From NCBI RefSeq assembly GCF_029911635.1, contig NZ_JARYTI010000004.1, positions 1-64,000 of the forward strand: DNA of 64,000 bases, in the 5' to 3' direction. The notes under the pieces were generated by a model. It saw only the letters and a list, made by a program, of their open reading frames with translations, was not told the origin of the DNA and searched no databases. Positions 51,922-60,105 of this stretch are shown here, one piece after another. The first letter of the stretch is position 1, and each line of letters starts with the position of its first letter. This DNA comes from Sphingomonas sp. AR_OL41 (GTDB lineage: Bacteria; Pseudomonadota; Alphaproteobacteria; Sphingomonadales; Sphingomonadaceae). The position numbers and the translations under genes are program-made.

Positions 51922-54237
51922 GTGACCCACCTGCCCAGCTACAACTACCCCGCCGGCACCGTCATCGAGATCGACGGCACGCCATACGACCCGCCGAAGG
52001 AAACGATGCCCGGCCGCCTGTTCCTTATGGATCGACGGACTGGCCAGCCCTTCGTCGTCCCCGACGGCGAGGGCGGGACCATCCTCCCCTCCCCGGCCGA
52101 CTACGACCGGCTGATCACCGACGAGCGGCTCGAGGTGAAGATGCCTCCGAACGTCATCGCCTCGCGCGCGCTTTCCGCCGCGGCCGAATGGGACGTGTCG
52201 GACTGCGAAGCAATCGACCCCGACGTCCGCAAGAACCTCGCTCAGTGCGAAGTGCTGGACGAAAACGGCGTCAAGAACGGCAATTACGCCGTCACCGCCG
52301 GCCTCGCGAAGCACTGGACCCCGGACCTCGTCGAGAAATACGGCCCGCACGACAACCCCCACACCGTCAAGCGCTGGCGCTCGGAGCGCGGCAAGGCCGG
52401 CAAGCGCACCCACAAGGACATGGTTCGGCTCAACGGCCGCGCCGAGCGCGACACCAACCTGTCCGAACCCGCGATGGAGATCCGGCAGAAGCACGCGATT
52501 GACGGCGCCGGCAACTACGGCGCCGTGAAGGCCGCATACGCGATCGCGGCAACCGAACTGATCGCCGTCAATGAGGGACGTCACGACGGCTACCCGCAGC
52601 CGGAGAAGCCCTACCCGATCTTCACCTATGAGACGTTCCGGCGGGCCTGCGTCGCCCTGTCGGGCTCCGAGACGACGGAGACGCGCGACGGCGAGAAGAT
52701 GGTGGAGGCCAGGATGCGAGGCGCGGGCAAGCCGCTGACCGCCAGTCGCATCCTCGAAAAGGTCATCATCGACCACACGCCGCTGTCGTGCTTCCTGGTC
52801 GTCGATCCAGAACGCGACATCGTCGCGGGCAAGCCGTGGCTGACCGTGGCGATCGACGTCCACAGCCGGGCCATCCTTGCCTGGATCATCACGTTCCGCC
52901 CGCCCAGCTACTGGACGGTGTGCGAGATCCTGCGCCGCATGAACTTGCCGAAGCGCCCGCCGCCCAACTTCGCACTGCGCTACCCGTTCCTCTCCCGCAT
53001 CTGCGGCAAGCCGGGCGAGCTGATACTCGATAATGCCTCCGAGTTCACCGGGCACGGCCTCGAGGACGCGGCAAAGTGCGGCTCCTTCTCGGTCCTGTTC
53101 TGCCCGATCGAGCAGCCGCGCTACCGCGCCATCGTCGAGCGCTCGCTCGGCACCTTCGAGCGCAAGATGCTCGAGCACTTCCCAGGCGCGTCGATGACGA
53201 TCGAATATAACCGGCTGACCGGGCACGACGGGGAGGACCTGGCCGTCGCCACGCCCAACGAACTGGAGGCGCTCGCGAACCACGCCATCGCGGAATACCA
53301 CACCGAACCGCACGACGGCCTTCAGGGCCGCCAGCCCGCGCTGGTCTTCCAGAAGTCGGCAAACAAGCACGGTATCGACGTGATGCACGACGTCCGACGC
53401 TTCCAGCTCGAGACCTTCGAGGTGCGGCAGAACGTCAAGGTCACCAAGAGCGGCGTGCGCGCGTTCGGCCTGCGGTTCCACTGCCCGGTCGGCGTGCCCC
53501 GGCTGATCGACAACAACCTGCGCTACGAGCCCCGGCGCCAGCCCCGGGCCGACGCTACGATCCTCACCAAGATCAAGTTCGATCCGGAGAACATCGCCAC
53601 GGTCCACGCCTGGGACCGGACGACTAACTCCTACGTCGAGCTGAAGTGTGCGGACGAGACCTACTCTGACGGCATGCCTCTGTGGTTCCACGAAGAGCTG
53701 CTCGAGATCGCCAGGAACGAGGCGACCGCACCGGCGAAGGACACGGCGAAGAAGCGGGCATACGTTAAGAGGGAGGCCAAGCCGACTTCGACCATCCGCC
53801 CCCTGTCCGAGCTCGACGATACGGAGGGCACCGGCGTCGTCGGCTTCAACACCGAGGCCGAGCGCATGGAGGCCCGGGCCCGGAGGATCACCGCGATCCG
53901 GGCGATCGCCCCGGGCGCCCGCCACCGCGAGCGGCTCCTGGTCGCCCGCCTCTACGAGACGCCGCGCCTGCGGCAGATCACGGGCAACATCGTCAACATC
54001 GACATCGACTACGCCGAGGCCGTCACGACCGACGACTTCATCGCCCACGACGTCTCGGCGCTGACCGCGCTCGACGCCGAGATCGAGGCACCGCGCAGCG
54101 AGGTCGAACCGCGCCGCAAGGAGCGCACCGGACGCGGCGACCGCCGCGACGCCGGCAGGACCCGCCCCGGCGTCGACCAGCAGGACGACGCCCCCGCTCC
54201 CTCCACGCGCCGCCCCAGCTCGCGCCTCGCCGGCTGA
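51922..54237 (+). CDS. tnsB: TnsB-like DDE transposase
   Basis: 771 residues from a GTG with GGAG 7 bp upstream; the frame is open further up but lacks a ribosome site. After N-terminal HTH units (HTVKRWRSERGKAGKRTHKD region) comes the RNase-H catalytic domain: IIDHTPL (D284), a GKPWLTVAIDVHSRAILAW strand pair, LILDNASEF (D370), and RAIVERSLGTFERKM (E406). D370 and E406 are 35 residues apart, the classic DD35E. The C-terminal Mu-type barrel and a disordered tail that would contact TnsC follow. TnsB cuts and joins the 3' ends. The charged, Arg/Asp-rich last 60 residues fit the TnsC-binding tail. Confidence 0.93.
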   Translation: MTHLPSYNYPAGTVIEIDGTPYDPPKETMPGRLFLMDRRTGQPFVVPDGEGGTILPSPADYDRLITDERLEVKMPPNVIASRALSAAAEWDVSDCEAIDPDVRKNLAQCEVLDENGVKNGNYAVTAGLAKHWTPDLVEKYGPHDNPHTVKRWRSERGKAGKRTHKDMVRLNGRAERDTNLSEPAMEIRQKHAIDGAGNYGAVKAAYAIAATELIAVNEGRHDGYPQPEKPYPIFTYETFRRACVALSGSETTETRDGEKMVEARMRGAGKPLTASRILEKVIIDHTPLSCFLVVDPERDIVAGKPWLTVAIDVHSRAILAWIITFRPPSYWTVCEILRRMNLPKRPPPNFALRYPFLSRICGKPGELILDNASEFTGHGLEDAAKCGSFSVLFCPIEQPRYRAIVERSLGTFERKMLEHFPGASMTIEYNRLTGHDGEDLAVATPNELEALANHAIAEYHTEPHDGLQGRQPALVFQKSANKHGIDVMHDVRRFQLETFEVRQNVKVTKSGVRAFGLRFHCPVGVPRLIDNNLRYEPRRQPRADATILTKIKFDPENIATVHAWDRTTNSYVELKCADETYSDGMPLWFHEELLEIARNEATAPAKDTAKKRAYVKREAKPTSTIRPLSELDDTEGTGVVGFNTEAERMEARARRITAIRAIAPGARHRERLLVARLYETPRLRQITGNIVNIDIDYAEAVTTDDFIAHDVSALTALDAEIEAPRSEVEPRRKERTGRGDRRDAGRTRPGVDQQDDAPAPSTRRPSSRLAG

Positions 54238-54243
54238 CCCCCC

Positions 54244-54270
54244 GCCCCGCCCGCCGGGTGCGGGCGGGGC
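54244..54270 (+). promoter_or_regulatory. Strong hairpin between tnsB and tnsC
   Basis: GCCCCGCCCG and CGGGCGGGGC form a perfect 10-bp stem with a 7-nt loop, 6 bp past the tnsB stop and 16 bp before the tnsC ATG. No T-run follows. It may set the ratio of TnsB to TnsC by partial termination or by protecting the mRNA. Confidence 0.55.
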
Positions 54271-54286
54271 AACCACGGAGACGAAC

Positions 54287-55354
54287 ATGAACAACTTCAC
54301 CGAAGACTTCCGCGACGATCCCGACCACGACGACGACACGCCGCTGGGCAGCCGGCTCGTCGCCCGGCGGCGCAACGTCGTGCGCGACATCCGCGTCGAC
54401 TGGGCACCGCAACGCGAGTTCATCGTCGCGCTCGACGAACTCCTCTATTCCGCCATCGAGCGGCCGGGCGGCCCGCAGGCGGGCGTCCGGCTCCTGGCGC
54501 CCAGCTACTCGGGCAAGAGCACCGTCGCACGCAGGTATGTGAGCGAGGTCCTCGAACGTGGCGAACACCGCACGGACACCATCCCGGTCGCCTACGCCAA
54601 GCTAGATCCGGAAGGCACGGTCGGATCGCTCGCGACCGACATCCTAAAGGCGCTCGGCGCCAAGCGGCCGGAGAGCCTGACGCCCATCAAGCGCTGGGAG
54701 CGCGCGCGCCGCACGATGCGCGACAAGCAGGTCCGCCTCTTCCTGTTCGACGAGTTCCAGCGCGCCGGACGCCGCCCGACCGTCAGCCCCGTCATCGCGG
54801 GAAAACTGCTCGACGTGATGGATGACGAGGAGGGATCGTGCGCGTGCGCGTTCATCGGCAAAGCGGCCGCAAAGGGCATTTTCAAGACCGCCGGCGACCT
54901 CGGCAACCGCCTCGACGCGCCAGTCCACATGCAGCCGCTCGTGTGGGCGAGCAAGGCCGACAGGGAGGCGTTCACGAAGTTCGCCGACGCCTTCGACGAG
55001 GCGCTGGTCGCGGGTGGCGCGACCGTGGTGAAGTCCGGCCTCGCCGACCCGCCGGTCGCCGAGCTCCTGATGGAGGCGTCCAACGGCCTGATCGGTCAGT
55101 TCAGCCGGATCATCGAGACAGCGGTCATGAACATCACCCGCGCAGGGCACACGGGCATCGCGCGGGGCGACCTCGCGATCGCCGTCGACGAATGGTCGAT
55201 CGGCAACGAACGCATCGACTACAACCCGTTCGACCGGAAGGTCACCCGCGGCGGCACGGCCTCCACCGCCGACAGCGCACGCGACGACAGCGGCGATCCC
55301 GACGGCATCGACGACGGCGACATCGATGACGACGGCGAGGAAGCGGGGGCATGA
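54287..55354 (+). CDS. tnsC: TnsC/TniB-like AAA ATPase
   Basis: 355 residues. Walker A LLAPSYSGKSTVARRY near 69-84 and Walker B VRLFLFDEFQRAG near 148-160, followed by CACAFIGKAAAKG (sensor-1 region) and a C-terminal helical part with an acidic, low-complexity tail (DGIDDGDIDDDGEEAGA). TnsC polymerises on target DNA, receives the TniQ/TnsD signal and activates TnsAB. GGAGACGAAC precedes the ATG, and the stop overlaps the tniQ start (ATGA). Length and motif spacing are normal for the TniB type. Confidence 0.92.
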   Translation: MNNFTEDFRDDPDHDDDTPLGSRLVARRRNVVRDIRVDWAPQREFIVALDELLYSAIERPGGPQAGVRLLAPSYSGKSTVARRYVSEVLERGEHRTDTIPVAYAKLDPEGTVGSLATDILKALGAKRPESLTPIKRWERARRTMRDKQVRLFLFDEFQRAGRRPTVSPVIAGKLLDVMDDEEGSCACAFIGKAAAKGIFKTAGDLGNRLDAPVHMQPLVWASKADREAFTKFADAFDEALVAGGATVVKSGLADPPVAELLMEASNGLIGQFSRIIETAVMNITRAGHTGIARGDLAIAVDEWSIGNERIDYNPFDRKVTRGGTASTADSARDDSGDPDGIDDGDIDDDGEEAGA

Positions 55355-57267
55355 GCGACTTCACCTTCATTCCCGGAGAGTCCTTCAACGGCGCAATCGC
55401 GCGCTGGGCGGCCGAGAACGACGTCGAACGGATGATCGACGTCACGCGCGCGGCTGGCCTGGTCCATCCGCACCGGCAGACGGCCGGACGCGCCGAACCC
55501 GAGGGCATCGCGGCGATCTCGGCGGAGATGGACGTCTGCATCGGCGCGCTCGCGGTCCTCGCCACGCCGCTCGACGGACCCGACCTCGGCCAGCACTCGC
55601 GCCGCCTGCTCAACGGCGTGTCAGTCCCATCGGCGCTGCTCGAGACGCGCCGCCGCCGGATCGCGCCGGCGGCGTTCGCGCCGCCTCCAGTCGACGAACT
55701 GGCGGCTCCCCCGCCGCACCACCGCGCCCTTTGGGACTTCCGGCTGCTGCCCGCCTGCACCGAGACGTGGCAATACCTGGTGCACCGTTGCGGCAACGAC
55801 GATTGCGGCGACCTCGGCTGGCATCATACGCCCGGCATCGACCTGTGCGAACACTGCATGGGCGAACTCGCGGACACGCCCGCCGGTGACGTCGAGCCCG
55901 AACTGCGGGAATGCCTGGCCCACGTCGCTGGCCTCGTCCACCACGACCCAGCGCGCCGCGCCGCGTCGCTTGCGCTGCTGTCTCCCGCGATCGCCGACAT
56001 GGGCGCCCCGGTGGCGATAGATTTGGTCTACCGCCTGCTGCCGGTGATCACCCCGGGCCTGCCCTCCCCGCCCCATTCGCTGGCCAACGCGGATCCCCGC
56101 ACGCTCGCCATCGCCGTCGTCGCCGCGTGGAAATTCGCGACGGACTGGCCGCACGGCGCCCTCGCACATATCGGCAACCTGGTCTCCAGACGCGCCACCC
56201 GCCATTCCGACGGAAACCGCGGCGAGACCATGCGCTTCCTCGACATGGGACGACTGCTGGGTCTCCGTCCGGAGGTGGAGGACCTCGCGGCGGCGCTCCG
56301 GTGGGAACTCGACATCAAGGGGCCGCACGGCGCGACGCTCGAACGCGCGACGCGCACATCGAGCGAAGCCGTGCAGCTCCTGTCCGTCGGAAGCCAACTT
56401 GTCGCACGGTTCCGTCGGAGTGGAGCACTGGCGACGATCCCGGTGCTGGTCCACGGCACACTGCAGCCAAGGCTCTCGGCGGACGACCTCGAACTCGTGG
56501 CCGACGGCATCAGTCGCCGGATCGGGGTCGACACGCTCCAGTCGCGGTTCGGCATCTCGCATCACGGCGTCGAGCAGCTCGAGGCGCTCGGCCTCATTCA
56601 TCTGCTGCGCCATCCCTATTTCGAGGCGCGATACACGGCGCGGCAGGTGGACATGGACTCGGTCGTCGACCTGGAGAGGGCGCTCGCCGACGCCGCCGCG
56701 TCAGGTGATCCAGACCGTTGCACCCGCCCGCTCGTCGATGCGATGAAGGCCGTCGGCGGCAGGATGAAGCCGTGGGGCCCGGTGCTGGATGCGATACGGC
56801 TGAACCGCATCCCCGTCAGCCTGACCGACGGGAACGGCCCTCTCTCCAGCCGCCTGCTGATCGACCCCGGCTCGATTGGGCTCGTGACCGCGGCGACCTT
56901 CGTCGCGCCGACCGGCTGGGGTCGTCCGGCGGGAGCGCTGGTCACTAAGGTGGATGCGGCGGAGACGCTCAACCTCTGCCCCAAGCAGTCGACTAAGCTC
57001 CTGACCCGTTTCCCGACGGTCAGCGGGAGCCACGCCAAGTCCGTGCCCGTCGACCAACTGCTGGAAATCGCGCGCCGGCAGATCAGCAGCGTCGAGCTCG
57101 CCGCGCGCCGGGGCATCAGTCCCGCCGCGGCCTACTTCGAGGCCAGGCGCGACAAGGTGCCCTGGCTGGGCCACGCGGGGTTCTGCCGGGCGACGGCGGA
57201 ACGAACCTACCTTGCGGACGGCGGCCCGGCCCGCGGCGCTTGCGGAAAAGATGGACGCCCTGGTTGA
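55351..57267 (+). CDS. tniQ: TniQ/TnsD-like target-selection protein
   Basis: 638 residues. The N-terminal TniQ part starts FIPGESFNGAIARWAAEN and contains a zinc finger, C147-x4-C152 ... C166-x2-C169 (HRCGNDDCGDLGW, LCEHCMG). The long C-terminal portion has several helix-turn-helix-like segments, for example ISRRIGVDTLQSRFGISHHGVEQLEALGLI and ILEIARRQISSVELAARRGISPAAAYFEAR type patterns. This length fits a TnsD-like protein that recognises a fixed target, not the short TniQ that works with CRISPR effectors. The target is unknown. ATGA overlap with tnsC; no tnsE or second tniQ follows. Confidence 0.88.
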   Translation: MSDFTFIPGESFNGAIARWAAENDVERMIDVTRAAGLVHPHRQTAGRAEPEGIAAISAEMDVCIGALAVLATPLDGPDLGQHSRRLLNGVSVPSALLETRRRRIAPAAFAPPPVDELAAPPPHHRALWDFRLLPACTETWQYLVHRCGNDDCGDLGWHHTPGIDLCEHCMGELADTPAGDVEPELRECLAHVAGLVHHDPARRAASLALLSPAIADMGAPVAIDLVYRLLPVITPGLPSPPHSLANADPRTLAIAVVAAWKFATDWPHGALAHIGNLVSRRATRHSDGNRGETMRFLDMGRLLGLRPEVEDLAAALRWELDIKGPHGATLERATRTSSEAVQLLSVGSQLVARFRRSGALATIPVLVHGTLQPRLSADDLELVADGISRRIGVDTLQSRFGISHHGVEQLEALGLIHLLRHPYFEARYTARQVDMDSVVDLERALADAAASGDPDRCTRPLVDAMKAVGGRMKPWGPVLDAIRLNRIPVSLTDGNGPLSSRLLIDPGSIGLVTAATFVAPTGWGRPAGALVTKVDAAETLNLCPKQSTKLLTRFPTVSGSHAKSVPVDQLLEIARRQISSVELAARRGISPAAAYFEARRDKVPWLGHAGFCRATAERTYLADGGPARGACGKDGRPG

Positions 57268-57424
57268 CCGCCACCTGCGACCCGCGCGTCTGCGCGAGAG
57301 ACTGCTGGCGGACCGCGCGATCGGCTGGATCGACGAGACGACCCGCCGGATGCCCTCGGCGGCGGGGAAAGATCGCCGTGACGACCGCGAGCAGGGCGGC
57401 CTTGAACACGAAGAACAAGATTGA
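57251..57424 (+). CDS. Possible 57-residue protein after tniQ
   Basis: An open frame overlapping the last 17 bp of tniQ: MDALVDRHLRPARLRERLL, AIGWIDETTRR, then a charged tail. The ribosome site is weak (GCGGAAAAG). It could be a small helical protein coupled to tniQ, or simply GC-rich open frame. Included with low confidence because the tniQ frame ends abruptly with an Arg/Gly-rich tail where this one begins. Confidence 0.3.
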   Translation: MDALVDRHLRPARLRERLLADRAIGWIDETTRRMPSAAGKDRRDDREQGGLEHEEQD

Positions 57425-57465
57425 TTCCAACGGGATCGGAATGAAGCAATCGAAAGGAAAATCAA

Positions 57466-58062
57466 TTGACCGAGCTTCCAACCTTGGAAATCGCGCAGCC
57501 CGCGTTGCCGAACCCGCTCCCCACCGATCACCAGGCATCGATGGACATCTTCTACGACCTCTGGCGATCGCTCAGCGCCAAAGTGGACGAGAACAACGCC
57601 TCGCGCGGCGAAGGCATCGGCACCGCGGACAACTGGCCGATAGTCTTGCTGCGCCAGCCGCATCAGGAGGAGATCGCGGGCGTGATGCCCGCCAAGGTCA
57701 ACGCCGCCGTCATGCTCGGCAACATGCACTACCAGATCTGCAACGGCGGCTGGGAACAGTGGCACGGCAACCGCTACTCGTATGCCGCCCCCGCACTGTT
57801 GCAGTTGCTCGACGGCGCGGCCGCGCTCGGCATCGAGCACGCCGCCGATGTCGCGGGAATGATGCGGATCTTTCTGCAGCGCCTAAACGGTGTCGATCAC
57901 GAGTTTGACGAGGACGACGGAAACCGCGGCCGCCGCGACGGCGATCTGTGCGAACGTTACTACGACCTAGACGGCGAGAAGCTGTGCCAGGACATCCTCG
58001 ACCGCTTCGAGGATTGCGCGCTCCAGAACTTCGGTGCGGCCTCATTCCGGAAGCGCGGCTAA
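57466..58062 (+). CDS. DUF4375 / DMP19-like protein behind the transposition genes
   Basis: 198 residues from a TTG with AAAGG 8 bp upstream; the first ATG (57541) has no ribosome site. The core AKVNAAVMLGNMHYQICNGGWEQWHGNRYSYAAPALLQLLDGAAALG is the DUF4375 motif with the family's NGG-W-Q-x-x-x-N signature. DMP19 is a DNA-mimic that sequesters a regulator in Neisseria; a similar acidic-mimic role is possible, as the C-terminal third is very acidic (DEDDGNRGRRDGDL). It is the first of five small same-strand genes. A second family member lies at 38252-38680. Confidence 0.7.
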   Translation: MTELPTLEIAQPALPNPLPTDHQASMDIFYDLWRSLSAKVDENNASRGEGIGTADNWPIVLLRQPHQEEIAGVMPAKVNAAVMLGNMHYQICNGGWEQWHGNRYSYAAPALLQLLDGAAALGIEHAADVAGMMRIFLQRLNGVDHEFDEDDGNRGRRDGDLCERYYDLDGEKLCQDILDRFEDCALQNFGAASFRKRG

Positions 58063-58160
58063 GTCATTCGGCCGCGGCCTGCGTAGATCAGAGCCAATCG
58101 CTGACCGCATCGGCGAGATCGACACCGCGCCGCTCGGAACCAATAAGAAAGCAAGCAACA

Positions 58161-58529
58161 ATGTCTGAGAAACTCATCGGCGCTGCCACCGCTGGCGGTG
58201 TCCCTGGCGGCACGCCGGGCGTCTCCCCGGAACGCATCGGCGGTGTCACTACGCGACACGTCTTCACGCCAAACCGCTCCACCCGCTCCCAAACGCGTCT
58301 GCTGCTGCACCTGTCGACCGAGGACCAGCGGCGGGTTGGAGCGCGGGGCCGCTGGGGCCCGGTCGAGATCACCGACCTCGATTCGGGCGCGCGTCTCCTG
58401 GTGCGTAGCGCGCCTTGCGGGAGCGGCTGCCACTGCGGGGCTGAAGTGGTGCGGCAAATCGAGCCCGGGCACGCCGCGCTCACCGTTCTGGACGAGGCGA
58501 TGCGCTCGCGCATCGGAACTGTCCCGTGA
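58161..58529 (+). CDS. Small Cys-containing protein, unknown
   Basis: 122 residues. The start ATG follows AAGAAAGCAAGCAACA. A Gly/Pro/Thr-rich N-terminus precedes a beta-like domain (TRLLLHLSTEDQRRVGARGRWGPVEITDLDSG) and a Cys cluster C-x3-C-x-C (PCGSGCHCGAEV) that may bind metal. The third gene of the run follows 46 bp later. No family recognised. Confidence 0.5.
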   Translation: MSEKLIGAATAGGVPGGTPGVSPERIGGVTTRHVFTPNRSTRSQTRLLLHLSTEDQRRVGARGRWGPVEITDLDSGARLLVRSAPCGSGCHCGAEVVRQIEPGHAALTVLDEAMRSRIGTVP

Positions 58530-58575
58530 AGATGTGAGTGCCTGCTGTGAAACATCCAGCGAAGGGAAAAAAGCC

Positions 58576-58986
58576 ATGGCTAAGAAGACGCTGACCGCTT
58601 GGGTCCGCAACACCCTGCTTACCGCCGACATGACCGAACAGCTACTCGCCGCTGAAACGCGGACCACCCTGCTGACCCGGGACGAGGTCATCGACGGCTA
58701 CGCGCGCCTTGTCGCATACCAGCTACGCAGCCTCGGTGGCTTGCCGGCTTACGTCGATACCGTCACCGGTCGAAAGATCTCGATTCACCACGACGGCGCG
58801 CGGCTGTTCGATCCGGCAGTCGAACACTTCGGCGGCCGCTACGACGAACCACTCCCAGGATATGGCGGCAAGACAGCCAGTGAACTGATCGCCGAGGACC
58901 GCCTGGTCCCGCAAGTCGTGCGGGTCCCGGCTTATGATGCGAAAATCGCCAACAACGCCGTGCAAGCGGAATTCGCTACCGCCTGA
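58576..58986 (+). CDS. Unknown small protein, 136 residues
   Basis: GAAGGGAAAAAAGCC precedes the ATG. The protein opens with a helical region (LTAWVRNTLLTADMTEQLLAAETRTTLLTRDEVIDGYARLVAYQLRSLGG) and then a mixed domain (ISIHHDGARLFDPAVEHFGGRY). No motif recognised. Same strand and spacing style as its neighbours. Confidence 0.5.
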   Translation: MAKKTLTAWVRNTLLTADMTEQLLAAETRTTLLTRDEVIDGYARLVAYQLRSLGGLPAYVDTVTGRKISIHHDGARLFDPAVEHFGGRYDEPLPGYGGKTASELIAEDRLVPQVVRVPAYDAKIANNAVQAEFATA

Positions 58987-59070
58987 AATCAACGACGGAA
59001 CGCCGCAGTTAGACGAACGGAATCACCCAAGTTTCGGTGCGGTTAGAACGCATTATGAAAGGAAAAAGAC

Positions 59071-59427
59071 ATGAATACCTGGCGCACCGGAGCTGTCGAC
59101 ATCGGCGACATGCGAATCCTGGACGGCGAATTCGAGCAGCGGCTCAGCCACTCCTGCTGGGCGCGCGGACGGCTCAAGAAGGGCGACATCGTCGTGGCAG
59201 TCTCTCACTCGGGCGACTGCTTCCACCACTATCTGCTGCTTCAACATGCCGCGGGCACGTCGGACGGCAAACCGACGCTGTTCCTCACACCAGTGCCCGC
59301 CCCCTTCGGCGCCTACACGATGGGCAGCCACCTCGGCTCGCTCGACAAGGCACAGCTCGGCACGCTCATGGCCGGTCAATCCATCCAGATCGATCTCCCG
59401 GAACGTCTGGAAGAACTGCACGCCTAG
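59071..59427 (+). CDS. Unknown small protein, 118 residues
   Basis: GAAAGGAAAAAGAC is a good ribosome site for this ATG. A compact beta-type domain: VDIGDMRILDGEFEQRLSHSCWARGRLKKGDIVVAVSHSGDCFHHYLLLQH, then PTLFLTPVPAPFGAYTMGSH. Two cysteines and several His residues are present, but no clear metal motif. No family recognised. Confidence 0.55.
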   Translation: MNTWRTGAVDIGDMRILDGEFEQRLSHSCWARGRLKKGDIVVAVSHSGDCFHHYLLLQHAAGTSDGKPTLFLTPVPAPFGAYTMGSHLGSLDKAQLGTLMAGQSIQIDLPERLEELHA

Positions 59428-59614
59428 GCGGCGTCGCCGCTCGCCGTCCGCGAGGTCATCCAACGAGGACCGACGCCCTTTTGGCGCCAGTTTCTGTCAA
59501 CGGCACCGTAATTTCCGCCGGACGAGCAAAGTAAATTCCCCGCTTCGCGGTTTGAGATTTCAGGAGTTCGGCATTGGGGCGACGCAATGCAGCAATTGGA
59601 AAAAGGAAATTGAA

Positions 59615-60049
59615 ATGACCGTCCTGAAACGTCACCAGATCATCAACGCCGAGGAAGTCGACTCGATGCTCGGCACCACACGATGGGAGGCCGACGCGCG
59701 GGGGAGCTACGGCGACCTCGATGGCGTCACGATCAAGTGGATCGACGGCACGCACCGTGGGTATCCCGTCTGCCGCCGCGCCGAAGTCGCCTGCATCGAG
59801 GAAACACCCGGTCGGGATGCACACGCCGATGAAGGCTACGAGCTGTGCGAGGAGGAACTACACGCTGTCGGCCTCAGCATCACCGTGAAAGCCATCATGT
59901 CCATCCGCACATACGTGCGCGTCGCGCACGGTGATGGCGAGCTTCCATGGCAGAAATACACGTTCTCGACCAACGAGGGTTACTACTGCCCAATCGGTCG
60001 GATGGCGCTTCTGGCAGGCAAACTGCTTGGCCAGCAGACGGGCCGCTAA
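59615..60049 (+). CDS. Unknown small protein, 144 residues
   Basis: AAAAGGAAATTGAA precedes the ATG. The N-terminal half has strands around DGVTIKWIDGTHRGYPVCRRAEVACIEETPG; the C-terminal half is mixed and ends GRMALLAGKLLGQQ. Four cysteines in two groups could form a metal or disulfide site. Last gene of the small same-strand run; about 57 bp separate it from the convergent esterase gene. Confidence 0.55.
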   Translation: MTVLKRHQIINAEEVDSMLGTTRWEADARGSYGDLDGVTIKWIDGTHRGYPVCRRAEVACIEETPGRDAHADEGYELCEEELHAVGLSITVKAIMSIRTYVRVAHGDGELPWQKYTFSTNEGYYCPIGRMALLAGKLLGQQTGR

Positions 60050-60105
60050 CATCGCCCGATCGTCGCGGCTCGGAGCGACCCAAGCATGACGTGTCCGGCG
60101 AACGC

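Larger units (their letters stand above)
48221..57267 (+). mobile_element. Tn7-like transposition module (tnsABC-tniQ plus TnsB-like companions)
   Basis: The core genes tnsA, tnsB, tnsC and tniQ run rightwards in the Tn7 order with tight spacing; TnsA motifs, the TnsB DD35E triad, TnsC Walker motifs and the TniQ zinc finger are all intact. Two TnsB-like proteins without the full triad precede tnsA. No cas genes, CRISPR repeats, resolvase or tnsE are present, so targeting probably depends on the long TniQ. Terminal repeats and target duplication were not located, so the limits given are only those of the genes. Confidence 0.82.

Noticed and set aside
48221..57267. CRISPR-associated transposon (CAST)
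   Set aside because: No cas gene, no CRISPR array and no short TniQ; the long TniQ fits a TnsD-like fixed-target selector.
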